Part shown: one piece after another, positions 1-7,692 of the stretch
Position numbering within the stretch: position 1 is the first letter of the stretch
How the letters are laid out: every line of letters begins with the position of its first letter
From: CALBPI01 sp039187375
GTDB taxonomy: Bacteria; Pseudomonadota; Gammaproteobacteria; Steroidobacterales; Woeseiaceae
Length of the DNA stretch: 26,351 nucleotides
Reading direction: 5' to 3'
Assembly: GCA_039187375.1 (NCBI GenBank)
Contig: JBCCZN010000011.1
Coordinates: forward strand, 1 to 26,351
Program-made: the position numbers and the translations under genes
The notes under the pieces: model-generated
What the model was told of the DNA's origin: nothing
What the model saw: the letters and a program-made list of their open reading frames with translations, nothing else
Database searches by the model: none

Positions 1-1
1 A

Positions 2-1990
2 CTGCTGTTCCACCTGCCCATTCGCTATGAGGATCGCACCCGGATCACGCCGCTCGGCGGTGCCCAACCCGGTCAACGCTATCTGATCGAGGGCGAAGTG
101 ATGCTGGCCGAGGTTGCGTTCCGCGGCCGGCGCACCCTGCTCGTCCGCGTCGCCGATGGCAGTGGTCAAGTCACGCTGCGATTTTTTCATTTCAGTCATG
201 CGCAGCGTGAGAGATTTCGACGTGGTGCGCGCATTCGCTGCTTTGGTGATCTACGCGCCAACGGTGGGCAACTGGAAATGGTGCATCCGGAGTATCGCCT
301 ATTATCCACGCGTGATCGCACCGACACAGAAGACAGCCTGACGCCGGTCTACAGCAGCATCGACGGTGTCAGTCAGGCACGCGCACGGCAACTGGTTAGG
401 CTGGCTTTGCAGACATTGCGTCGTGATGCGCCGCAGGAACTTCTGCCGGATGCTGTGCGCGAGCGTGCCGTGTTACCGACATTGAGCGAGGCGCTCAACT
501 ATCTGCATGCACCACCACCCGAATGCGACCTCGCGGCACTGGCCGGCGGCCGCCACCCCTGCCAACGACGGCTGGCGCTTGAGGAGCTGCTGGCGCACCA
601 CCTCAGTCTGCGACTGCTTCGGCTTGAAATTCAAAGCGAGCCCAGCACACCGATCGCTGCGGCCAGCGAGTTGCGGCAACAATTACTATCACGTCTTGAG
701 TTCGATCTGACCGCAGCGCAAGCGCGCGTTCTGGACGATATTGCACGCGATATGGCCGAGCCAGTGCCAATGCTGCGTCTGGTGCAGGGCGATGTCGGCT
801 CGGGTAAGACCATCGTCGCGGCGCTCGCCGCCCTGGGTGTGGTCGACGCCGGCTTACAGGTTGCGATCATGGCACCGACCGAACTACTGGCTGAACAACA
901 CCTGCGCAGTTTCAACAGTTGGTGTGAACCATTGGATATTAGGGTCGAATGGCTCGCTGGTAGCTTGCGGGTGCAACCACGCCGCGCTGCGCTTGCCGCC
1001 ATTGCCAGCGGTCGGGGGCAGATTGTTGTCGGCACCCACGCGCTATTTCAAGACAGCGTGGACTTTGCCCGGCTCGGTCTTGTCATTATTGACGAACAAC
1101 ATCGTTTTGGTGTGCATCAACGCCTGGCACTGCGCGACAAGGGGCCGCAAGCAACGCCACCGCATCAACTGGTCATGACCGCAACGCCGATACCGCGCAC
1201 ATTGGCGATGACCGCGTATGCCGATCTCGATACTTCGGTCATCGACGAATTGCCACCGGGTCGCACGCCAGTTACGACCGTCGTGTTGCCGCAAACACGC
1301 CGTGATGAGGTCATCGCACGTGTAGCCGAGGCCTGCGCGCAAGGACGTCAGGTTTATTGGGTCTGCCCGCTGGTTGAGGACTCTGACGTACTGGATGCAC
1401 AGGCGGCCGAAACCACGACAGACTATTTGCGCGATGCACTGCCTGAACTTTCGATAGGCATGGTGCACGGACGATTGTCAGCCGCCGACAAGGATGCTGC
1501 CATGCAAGCTTTCAAGCGCGGTGACACCCGCCTGCTGGTCGCCACCACAGTGATTGAAGTTGGCGTCGACGTGCCCAATGCCAGCCTGATGATCATCGAA
1601 AACGCAGAACGGATGGGCTTGTCCCAGCTGCACCAGCTACGCGGCCGGGTCGGGCGGGGTGCAACCGCGAGTAGCTGCGTGCTTCTGTATAAGGCGCCGC
1701 TCAGCCAAATGGCGCAGTCGCGTCTGGCGGTGATGCGAGACACCAATGACGGATTTGCAATCGCGCAACGAGACTTAGAACTGCGTGGCCCTGGCGAAGT
1801 GCTCGGTACGCGCCAGACCGGTACGATGAAACTCAGAATGGCGGATCTAGACCGGGACGCCGATTTACTGCCGCAGGTACATCGTGCCGCTGGCGAATTG
1901 TTGGCCGATGCGACACCCACAGGGGCGGTTCGCATCGATCTGTTGCTGGCGCGCTGGATTGGCAGCGCGAGCCGATACGGAAGCGTTTAA
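2..1990 (+). CDS. recG: ATP-dependent DNA helicase RecG (5' partial)
   Basis: RecG is a superfamily 2 helicase that remodels stalled replication forks and branched recombination intermediates. The frame is open from base 2 and reads LLFHLPIRYEDRT, a RecG wedge-domain signature, so the ATG at 98 is internal and the true start lies before the window. Visible motifs are Walker A GDVGSGKT (788-811), APTELLAEQH, the RecG-type DEAH box DEQHRFG (from 1091), TATPIPRTLAMT, and the C-terminal helicase block VATTVIEVGVDVPNA with QLRGRVGRG. About 662 residues are present against roughly 690-700 in the family, so some 30-40 N-terminal residues are missing. The end is intact. ubiA starts 9 bases after the stop, suggesting co-transcription. 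Confidence 0.97.
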   Translation: MLFHLPIRYEDRTRITPLGGAQPGQRYLIEGEVMLAEVAFRGRRTLLVRVADGSGQVTLRFFHFSHAQRERFRRGARIRCFGDLRANGGQLEMVHPEYRLLSTRDRTDTEDSLTPVYSSIDGVSQARARQLVRLALQTLRRDAPQELLPDAVRERAVLPTLSEALNYLHAPPPECDLAALAGGRHPCQRRLALEELLAHHLSLRLLRLEIQSEPSTPIAAASELRQQLLSRLEFDLTAAQARVLDDIARDMAEPVPMLRLVQGDVGSGKTIVAALAALGVVDAGLQVAIMAPTELLAEQHLRSFNSWCEPLDIRVEWLAGSLRVQPRRAALAAIASGRGQIVVGTHALFQDSVDFARLGLVIIDEQHRFGVHQRLALRDKGPQATPPHQLVMTATPIPRTLAMTAYADLDTSVIDELPPGRTPVTTVVLPQTRRDEVIARVAEACAQGRQVYWVCPLVEDSDVLDAQAAETTTDYLRDALPELSIGMVHGRLSAADKDAAMQAFKRGDTRLLVATTVIEVGVDVPNASLMIIENAERMGLSQLHQLRGRVGRGATASSCVLLYKAPLSQMAQSRLAVMRDTNDGFAIAQRDLELRGPGEVLGTRQTGTMKLRMADLDRDADLLPQVHRAAGELLADATPTGAVRIDLLLARWIGSASRYGSV

Positions 1991-1999
1991 AATACCGCC

Positions 2000-2866
2000 A
2001 TGTTGAAACAGCTATCCGCCTATGCACGCCTGATGCGCCTCGACCGACCTATCGGCATTTGGCTACTGGCATGGCCAATGATGTGGGCGCTGTGGATCGC
2101 TGCCGAGGGCCGTCCCGATGAGCGTATCCTGATCATCTTCATGCTGGGCGCCCTGATCACACGCTCGGCAGGTTGCATCGTCAATGACCTCGCCGATCGG
2201 CACCTCGATGCACAGGTGGCGCGCACACGGTCACGGCCACTGGCAACCGGCGAGGTCAGTGTGATGGAGGCGCTGGTGCTGTTCGTTGGGCTCGGTTTAT
2301 TCGCCGTTGGACTGGCACTGATGCTCAACCGTGACAGTCAATTAATCGCTGCTGCTGCCACAGCGCTGTTGCTCATTTATCCATTCATGAAACGCTACAT
2401 TTCAATTCCACAACTGATTTTGGGTCTGGCGTTCGGCTGTGCGGTGCCGATGGCATTTGCAGCACAGACGGGATCGGTACCGCAACAGGGTTGGTTTGTG
2501 TTCGCGATCACCGCCTTGTGGGCCATCATTTACGACACGATGTACGCGATGTGCGATAGACAGGACGATCTGGACGCAGGCATCAAGTCGACGGCGATCT
2601 TGTTTGGAGACGCTGATCGCTTCGTCATCGGCGCAATGCAGATCACATTTTTGCTCGCGCTGGGATTACTCGGCCGCCAACTAGCGTTCGGTGGCTGGTA
2701 CGCTGCAGCAATGGTTGGCGTCGCACTCCTGATGACCTATCAACAGCATTTGATTCGCGATCGCGAACCAAAACGATGTCTGCAAGCGTTTCAGAATAAT
2801 CACTACATCGGCATGGTGTTGTTCGTCGGCATTGCACTGGACTATTTCTACGCACTCGCGGCATAA
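2000..2866 (+). CDS. ubiA: 4-hydroxybenzoate polyprenyltransferase UbiA
   Basis: This integral membrane prenyltransferase attaches the polyprenyl tail to 4-hydroxybenzoate in ubiquinone synthesis. The 288-residue length is normal for the family. The first Asp-rich motif is NDLADRHLD (residues 62-70) followed by RTRSRPLATG. The second is YDTMYAMCDRQDD (about 179-191), with GIKSTAILFG after it. Several hydrophobic helices fill the rest. A ubiC chorismate lyase gene, often next to ubiA, is not adjacent here. The 3' end overlaps the convergent comF by 19 bases. Because it makes quinone precursor it fits functionally with the respiratory cluster downstream, although the two are not one operon. Confidence 0.96.
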   Translation: MLKQLSAYARLMRLDRPIGIWLLAWPMMWALWIAAEGRPDERILIIFMLGALITRSAGCIVNDLADRHLDAQVARTRSRPLATGEVSVMEALVLFVGLGLFAVGLALMLNRDSQLIAAAATALLLIYPFMKRYISIPQLILGLAFGCAVPMAFAAQTGSVPQQGWFVFAITALWAIIYDTMYAMCDRQDDLDAGIKSTAILFGDADRFVIGAMQITFLLALGLLGRQLAFGGWYAAAMVGVALLMTYQQHLIRDREPKRCLQAFQNNHYIGMVLFVGIALDYFYALAA

Positions 2867-3495
2867 CCGGCACGCGCTACTGCCACACCGACAATGCGTG
2901 AGGCACCCGCTTGACGCACCACCTGACCGGCCGCCTGCAAGGTCGCACCGGTTGTAATCACATCGTCTACGATCAACACCGGTCGACTGGCAAACCAACG
3001 CTGCGCACGGAAAACACCCTCGACATTGGCGCGCCGTGCATTGCCTTGCAGGCCGACCTGCGGCGGCGTGTGACGCAAGCGCAATAGCCCGTCGGGTGCG
3101 TACGACCAACCACGCCGTTGTGCCAATGACTTGGCCAGCAAGGCCGCCTGATTGAATCCACGCTCGGCAAGACGCTGTCGATGCAGCGGCACCGGCACGC
3201 ACAGCCAGTCATCATCTGGCAACGCAATGCGCCGGAGTATCGCCGACAGCGCCGGCAACAATGACAGCTCACGCTGGTATTTGAAGCGCCCCAGTAGCTG
3301 ATCCAACGGAAAGCCATAGGGACAGGCAACCCGAGCGGGTATCGACCAATCAAGGCAGATGCCGCAGCGCGGCGCCGGAACGGCAAGACCCGTATGGCAA
3401 AACTCGCACGCCGGGTCCGGTGACGGGATATCGTCCAGACAACGCTCACACAATGCAGCGCCCGGCCAATTACAAAGACGGCAGTTCACAAGCAC
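2848..3495 (-). CDS. comF: ComF family phosphoribosyltransferase-like protein
   Basis: ComF/GntX family, 215 residues. The N-terminus has paired cysteines of a zinc-ribbon type (CRLC, CERC, CEFC and CGIC within about the first 50 residues). The C-terminal half has the PRPP-binding signature VLIVDDVITTGATL of type I phosphoribosyltransferase folds. Members are required for DNA uptake in naturally competent bacteria, possibly acting on single-stranded DNA at the inner membrane; the exact reaction is unsettled. The start is GTG (bases 3495-3493 on the complement) with no clear Shine-Dalgarno. It converges on ubiA with a 19-base overlap and diverges from the BioC-like gene. In many gammaproteobacteria comF borders the biotin operon, which explains that neighbour. 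Confidence 0.92.
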   Translation of the reverse strand: MLVNCRLCNWPGAALCERCLDDIPSPDPACEFCHTGLAVPAPRCGICLDWSIPARVACPYGFPLDQLLGRFKYQRELSLLPALSAILRRIALPDDDWLCVPVPLHRQRLAERGFNQAALLAKSLAQRRGWSYAPDGLLRLRHTPPQVGLQGNARRANVEGVFRAQRWFASRPVLIVDDVITTGATLQAAGQVVRQAGASRIVGVAVARAGYAASA

Positions 3496-3573
3496 AGCGT
3501 GATGGTCATGCCGGTTGGCAGCTCGCCCACAAACAGCTCACATTGCCGCATTTTGTGCGCGATAATTGCGTCA

Positions 3574-4359
3574 ATGCGTCACCATTCCGCTGTCTTACAT
3601 GCTCACACCTGCGCGGAACTAGCGCAGCGATTGACCTGGCTCAAGTTCTCGCCATCAACGATCGTCGAGGTTGGCACCCATGCTGGCAGCCTGGCCAACG
3701 TGGCGCGCAAGACGTTCGGCGACGCCAAGGTGGAGCTGATCGGCGACGCACTGACACGCCCGCGTACACTGTTGCCGTGGCGACGACTGCCGGCACCGCG
3801 AGATGGTGAGCTGAGTTCATTGCCGTTGGCCGATGGCAGCGCCGAGCTGCTGCTCAGCAATCTGGATTTGGCACGCTACACAACGCCTGATACAGCGCTG
3901 GCCGAAATCGCCCGAGTGTTGCGACCCGGCGGAGCCTGCGTCATGGCCACGCTCGGCCCGGACAGTCTGCGTGAATTGCGCGAGGCCTGGGCGACGGTAG
4001 ATGCCGGGGCCCACGTCATGGAATTTATTGACATGCACGACCTGGGTGAGGCGCTGATGCGCCACGGATTGGGCGAACCCGTATTGGATGTCGAGCGATT
4101 GTCGCTGACCTACGCCGATGTTGGCCGACTCTGGCAGGATCTGCAGCTTGCGCGAGCACGCGGCGTACTGCCAGCAAGACAGTCTAGAGGCCTGACAACC
4201 CCGGCACAGTGGGCGCGCATGACCGACGCCTTAGCGGCGCGCAGTCGACCCGTCCAAATCACAATAGAAATCGTCTATCTGCAAGCGTGGCGACAGCTAC
4301 CAAGGGATAGAACAAGCGAGACACGTATTAGTCCGTCACAAATCTCGAAGCGCGTCTAA
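3574..4359 (+). CDS. BioC-like SAM-dependent methyltransferase, divergent
   Basis: The C-terminal two thirds match malonyl-ACP O-methyltransferase BioC in layout: LPLADGSAELLLSNLDL, then EIARVLRPGG, TLGPDSLRELREAW, FIDMHDLGEAL, LTYADVGRLWQDL and EIVYLQAWR, ending ETRISPSQISKR. BioC starts pimeloyl synthesis for biotin by methylating malonyl-ACP. The N-terminus is weak. The SAM loop, normally like DLGCGTG, reads EVGTHAG, and the usual BioC leader before it is shortened. The start at 3574 is chosen because similarity begins near there; ATG 3499 would add 25 poorly conserved residues. No bioB, bioF, bioH or bioD lies nearby. It may be a true BioC, a paralogue with another acceptor, or a decaying copy. 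Methyltransferase fold is likely; activity is uncertain. Confidence 0.75.
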   Translation: MRHHSAVLHAHTCAELAQRLTWLKFSPSTIVEVGTHAGSLANVARKTFGDAKVELIGDALTRPRTLLPWRRLPAPRDGELSSLPLADGSAELLLSNLDLARYTTPDTALAEIARVLRPGGACVMATLGPDSLRELREAWATVDAGAHVMEFIDMHDLGEALMRHGLGEPVLDVERLSLTYADVGRLWQDLQLARARGVLPARQSRGLTTPAQWARMTDALAARSRPVQITIEIVYLQAWRQLPRDRTSETRISPSQISKRV

Positions 4360-4392
4360 ATGTCGTCTTAAATTATTGTTTCACAAACCTTT

Positions 4393-4419
4393 TTGACATC
4401 CATTACCGAGCGCTAAAGC
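4393..4419 (+). promoter_or_regulatory. Candidate sigma70 promoter upstream of DUF2244/cox genes
   Basis: A perfect -35 hexamer TTGACA (4393-4398) is followed 15 bases later by TAAAGC (4414-4419), which is only a partial -10 match. It lies in the 111-base gap before the DUF2244 gene, where local AT content rises. It is the best promoter candidate for the start of the oxidase cluster, but the weak -10 keeps confidence low. Confidence 0.4.
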
Positions 4420-4429
4420 TTTGCCCCTG

Positions 4430-4464
4430 ATCGGCCGATTGCGTACCATGCGTACTCAATTGAG
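4430..4464 (+). promoter_or_regulatory. Palindromes and direct repeat before the DUF2244 start
   Basis: Three short symmetric elements sit between the candidate promoter and the ATG at 4471: a perfect 10-base palindrome ATCGGCCGAT (4430-4439), a direct repeat of GCGTAC (4441-4446 and 4450-4455), and a second perfect palindrome CTCAATTGAG (4455-4464) that overlaps the Shine-Dalgarno TGAGGT. They could be operator half-sites for an oxidase regulator. Short palindromes also arise by chance, so this is tentative. Confidence 0.3.
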
Positions 4465-4470
4465 GTAGAT

Positions 4471-4971
4471 ATGACCCGTTTTACGCTAACACCGAACTGC
4501 TCACTGACCGCCAACGGTCTGGTGTTGTTCTATGTTGGCATCGCCAGCGTCAGTCTGATTATCGCGTTTGGTTTTGTGTTGATGGGGTATTGGCCTGTGC
4601 TCCCCTTCGCCGGACTGGAGCTGGCACTGCTCGGTTGGGCGCTGCGCCACAGTTGGCTGCGCGGCCAGAGCCACGAAGAAATCAACATCACCGCGCAAAC
4701 GATCACACTGATCAGCCGAGACGCTGACGGCAATGAGACCCGTCGGCGCGAATTGCCGACGACATGGACCCGTATCGAGCTGATACGGGGCACTGGCATC
4801 GCCGAAGAACTGGCGTTTGGTCGCGAGGGGCGCTGGTGGGTTGTCGGGCGATTTTTAATCGACCAGGAAAAGCGTGCACTGCGGCATCGGATCGCCCAGG
4901 TACTTCGACAAGTACATAACAGTGCGTCTGACGCCCGAGTTGATTGCGAACCGGGTCGCGAATCACGCTAG
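4471..4971 (+). CDS. DUF2244 family membrane protein
   Basis: A 166-residue protein with two predicted membrane helices (about residues 14-38 and 41-60). A soluble part follows with RGQSHEEINIT, a strongly basic strand region and GREGRWWVVGRFL near the end. This is the layout of DUF2244, a family usually found just upstream of coxB in proteobacterial aa3 oxidase clusters, as here. No biochemical role is established. The location suggests help in assembly or stability of cytochrome oxidase. Shine-Dalgarno TGAGGT lies just before the ATG. A 120-base gap with hairpins separates it from coxB. Confidence 0.85.
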   Translation: MTRFTLTPNCSLTANGLVLFYVGIASVSLIIAFGFVLMGYWPVLPFAGLELALLGWALRHSWLRGQSHEEINITAQTITLISRDADGNETRRRELPTTWTRIELIRGTGIAEELAFGREGRWWVVGRFLIDQEKRALRHRIAQVLRQVHNSASDARVDCEPGRESR

Positions 4972-4976
4972 AAGAG

Positions 4977-5074
4977 CTGCCCCCGAAGGGCAGGAATAGG
5001 TACAATTTGAACTGGGACAACCATGCTGGCGGGACTGTGCTTGCCAGCTCTTCGACGCAAAGCGTCGGATTTTT
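4977..5074 (+). promoter_or_regulatory. Hairpin-rich leader before coxB, possible attenuator
   Basis: The gap between DUF2244 and coxB contains three consecutive perfect inverted repeats: CTGCCC/GGGCAG (4977-4982, 4988-4993), GCTGGC/GCCAGC (5025-5030, 5043-5048) and CGACGC/GCGTCG (5053-5058, 5062-5067). The last has a 3-base loop and is followed by GA and five T (5070-5074), like a weak intrinsic terminator, 17 bases before the coxB ATG. A -10-like TACAAT lies at 5001-5006 with no good -35. An RNA attenuator or an internal promoter for coxB are both possible; neither is proven by sequence. Confidence 0.4.
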
Positions 5075-5091
5075 CCGAATCGGGAAGACAC

Positions 5092-5922
5092 ATGAAGACA
5101 ATCGAACGGACGCTGGCGGCGCTTGCGCTGCTGCTGTTGCCAAGCGTGAACGCACTCGCTGCATGGGATTTGAACATGCGCGAAGGGGTAACCGCGATCA
5201 GCCGCGAAATTTATGGCCTGCATATGCTGATCTTCTGGGTCTGCGTCGCAATTGCTGTGTTCGTATTTGGCTGGATGATCCTTGCACTGGTCTTACACCG
5301 TAAATCGCGCGGAGTAGAGCCAGCCCAGTTCTCGCATTCGACCAAAGCGGAGATCATCTGGACATTGATCCCGGTGGTAATTTTGGTGGCAATGGCTGTG
5401 CCAGCGGCACAGACGATGGTTAAGATCGAAGATGACCGTAACCCTGACGTCACTATCAAAGCCACCGCTTACCAGTGGAAGTGGGAATATGAATACCTCG
5501 ACGAAGGCATCAGTTTCTATTCCAACCTGGCGCGTACCAGTAATGATGCACGACGTCTGAATTCCGGTATCGATCCCGAGAGTGTGCCCAACTATCTGCT
5601 CGAAGTGGATAACCACGTCATCGTGCCGGTAAACAAGAAGGTGCGGGTCCTGATCACCTCCAATGACGTCCTGCACGCGTGGTGGATGCCCGATTTCGCG
5701 ATCAAGAAAGACGCCATTCCCGGCTATATCAATCAGGTCTGGTTCCTCGCTGAGGAGCCCGGCATTTATCGCGGACAATGCGCAGAACTGTGCGGACAGG
5801 ATCACGGCTTTATGCCAATCGTCGTCGAGGTACTCGCACAAGAAGACTACGACGCTCGCGTCGCAGCATTGCAGGCGGAGCAGGGCGTGAATACGACCAA
5901 GCTCGCGGCCAACCAGGAATAA
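5092..5922 (+). CDS. coxB: Cytochrome c oxidase subunit II
   Basis: Subunit II takes electrons from cytochrome c through the binuclear CuA centre on the periplasmic side. From the ATG at 5092 (GGGAAG upstream) the protein has 276 residues: a signal-type segment (1-23, ending NALA), two membrane helices (about 41-68 and 89-107), and a cupredoxin domain. CuA ligands are visible: His195 in VLHAWW, Cys230, Glu232 and Cys234 in CAELC, His238 and Met241 in DHGFM. The aromatic patch YQWKWEYEY mediates electron entry in the family. There is no C-terminal cytochrome c domain, so this is the short aa3 form. An in-frame ATG at 5023 lies inside the hairpin leader and would spoil the signal peptide. coxA follows after 12 bases. 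Confidence 0.97.
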   Translation: MKTIERTLAALALLLLPSVNALAAWDLNMREGVTAISREIYGLHMLIFWVCVAIAVFVFGWMILALVLHRKSRGVEPAQFSHSTKAEIIWTLIPVVILVAMAVPAAQTMVKIEDDRNPDVTIKATAYQWKWEYEYLDEGISFYSNLARTSNDARRLNSGIDPESVPNYLLEVDNHVIVPVNKKVRVLITSNDVLHAWWMPDFAIKKDAIPGYINQVWFLAEEPGIYRGQCAELCGQDHGFMPIVVEVLAQEDYDARVAALQAEQGVNTTKLAANQE

Positions 5923-5934
5923 AGGAAGTCAGAC

Positions 5935-7554
5935 ATGAGTAACGCTACCCATCACGACGCCAGCCACGACCATCACGATGACCACCATGGCCCCGAGCTG
6001 ACCGGTATCCGTCGCTGGCTGTTCACGACGAACCATAAAGATATTGGTTCGATGTATCTGATCTTTAGCCTCACAATGCTGTTTGTTGGCGGGCTGATGG
6101 CGCTGGTCATTCGCACAGAACTCGGCCAACCGGGTATGCAGTTTGTCTCGCCGGATTTCTACAACCAGATGGTCACGATGCATGCGTTGATCATGATCTT
6201 CGGTGCGGTTATGCCGGCTTTCGTCGGTCTGGCCAACTGGATGATCCCGCTGATGGTCGGCGCACCGGATATGGCGCTGCCGCGCATGAATAACTGGTCG
6301 TTCTGGATCCTGCCGGTTGCCTTCGGCATCCTGCTGTCGACGCTGTTCGTACCAGGTGGTGCGCCGGCGGGCGGCTGGACGATGTATCCGCCGCTGGTGA
6401 TGCAAACCGGCGATGCATTCCCGATGCTGATCTTTTCGGTTCATCTGATGGGCATCTCATCGATCATGGGTGCGATCAACATCATCGTGACGATCATGAA
6501 CATGCGCGCACCGGGCATGGGGCTTTTGAAAATGCCGTTGTTTGTCTGGACCTGGTTGATTACCGCCTATCTGTTGATCGCGGTGATGCCGGTATTGGCT
6601 GGCGCAGTCACGATGCTACTGACCGATCAGTTCTTCGGCACCAGCTTTTTCCGCGCCGCTGGAGGCGGCGATCCGGTGATGTTCCAGCACATTTTCTGGT
6701 TCTTCGGTCACCCCGAGGTTTACATCATGATCCTGCCGGCGTTCGGCATCATCTCCGAGATCATTCCGACGTTCGCCCGTAAGCCGCTGTTTGGTTATGA
6801 GTCCATGGTCTATGCCACAGCGAGCATCGCGTTCCTGTCATTCATCGTCTGGGCGCACCACATGTTCACGGCCGGCATGCCGCTCACCGGGCAGTTGTTC
6901 TTCATGTTCACGACCATGCTGATCGCCGTGCCGACCGGGGTGAAGGTGTTCAACTGGGCGGCAACAATGTGGAAGGGCGCCATGACTTTCGAGACGCCGA
7001 TGTTGTTCTCGATCGCCTTCCTGTTCTTGTTCACGCTTGGCGGCTTCTCTGGTTTGATGCTCGCAATCGTGCCGGCTGATTTCCAGTATCACGACAGCTA
7101 TTTCGTCGTAGCGCACTTCCATTACGTTCTGGTACCCGGCGCGATTTTCGCGATCATTGCTGGCGTTTACTACTGGTTGCCGAAGTGGACCGGCTATATG
7201 TACAACGAATTCCTCGGCAAGACCCATTTCTGGTTGACCACGTTCTTCGTCAACCTGACGTTCTTCCCGATGCACTTCCTGGGACTTGCGGGCATGCCTC
7301 GACGCATTCCGGACTACGCCACGCAGTTTGCTGATTTCAATATGATCGCGACTGTTGGGGCGTTCGGTTTCGGCCTGTCGCAGTTGTTGCTGGTGTACAT
7401 CATCATCGCCTGCGCACGTGGCGGCCAAAAGGCAACGGCGGAGGTTTGGGATAACCCGCAGGGGCTCGAGTGGACGGTACCCTCACCGGCACCGCATCAC
7501 ACCTTCGACGAGCCACCGGTGATCCCTCAAGACGACTATCACACGAGCCGATGA
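5935..7554 (+). CDS. coxA: Cytochrome c oxidase subunit I (A1-type haem-copper oxidase)
   Basis: This catalytic subunit reduces O2 to water and pumps protons. It has 539 residues with 12 expected membrane helices. Ligands seen are His83 (TMHALIM, haem a), His259 with Tyr263 in GHPEVY (CuB and cross-linked Tyr), His308-His309 (WAHHM, CuB), and His394/His396 in HFHYVLVPG (haem a3 and haem a). Glu261 in the PEVY motif is the proton-gate glutamate of A1-type oxidases. The N-terminal 20 residues are very His/Asp rich (HHDASHDHHDDHHG), a tail seen in some proteobacterial CoxA and possibly metal-binding. Shine-Dalgarno AAAGGAAG precedes the ATG. The stop overlaps the next small gene as ATGA. Confidence 0.98.
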   Translation: MSNATHHDASHDHHDDHHGPELTGIRRWLFTTNHKDIGSMYLIFSLTMLFVGGLMALVIRTELGQPGMQFVSPDFYNQMVTMHALIMIFGAVMPAFVGLANWMIPLMVGAPDMALPRMNNWSFWILPVAFGILLSTLFVPGGAPAGGWTMYPPLVMQTGDAFPMLIFSVHLMGISSIMGAINIIVTIMNMRAPGMGLLKMPLFVWTWLITAYLLIAVMPVLAGAVTMLLTDQFFGTSFFRAAGGGDPVMFQHIFWFFGHPEVYIMILPAFGIISEIIPTFARKPLFGYESMVYATASIAFLSFIVWAHHMFTAGMPLTGQLFFMFTTMLIAVPTGVKVFNWAATMWKGAMTFETPMLFSIAFLFLFTLGGFSGLMLAIVPADFQYHDSYFVVAHFHYVLVPGAIFAIIAGVYYWLPKWTGYMYNEFLGKTHFWLTTFFVNLTFFPMHFLGLAGMPRRIPDYATQFADFNMIATVGAFGFGLSQLLLVYIIIACARGGQKATAEVWDNPQGLEWTVPSPAPHHTFDEPPVIPQDDYHTSR

Positions 7555-7691
7555 GCGCCAGCGAGCCGTTCAACCGGGACGACCAGCGCAAGCGAGTCAA
7601 ACGCAACGTTTGGCTGCTGTTCGTGCTCGCGTTTGCGGTGTATGGCGGCTTTATTCTGGCTGGTGTGCTGCGCAGTCAGGGAGCGGGTTAA
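7551..7691 (+). CDS. Small single-span protein, cytochrome oxidase small assembly-type
   Basis: A 46-residue protein starting at an ATG that overlaps the coxA stop (ATGA). It reads as a short basic cytoplasmic segment (RDDQRKRVKRN) followed by one hydrophobic helix (VWLLFVLAFAVYGGFILAGV) and a short tail. Tiny one-helix proteins at this place, between coxA and the Cox11 gene, are known in proteobacterial oxidase clusters and are usually labelled cytochrome oxidase small assembly protein. Translational coupling to coxA and the one-base gap to ctaG support a real gene. Its function is inferred only from position and topology. Confidence 0.75.
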   Translation: MSASEPFNRDDQRKRVKRNVWLLFVLAFAVYGGFILAGVLRSQGAG

Positions 7692-7692
7692 G

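Noticed and set aside
3499..3573. N-terminal extension of the BioC-like gene from ATG 3499
   Set aside because: The added 25 residues do not look like the BioC leader and the region would leave only 3 bases to the divergent comF start; kept as an alternative only.
4944..5303. 119-residue plus-strand frame across the coxB leader
   Set aside because: It overlaps the coxB signal peptide region in another frame and has no recognisable domain; it crosses the hairpin leader by chance openness.
5929..6444. 171-residue minus-strand frame opposite coxA, and similar long antisense frames elsewhere
   Set aside because: These are shadows caused by codon bias of strongly conserved genes; they are low-complexity (His/Arg/Asp-rich) and match no family.
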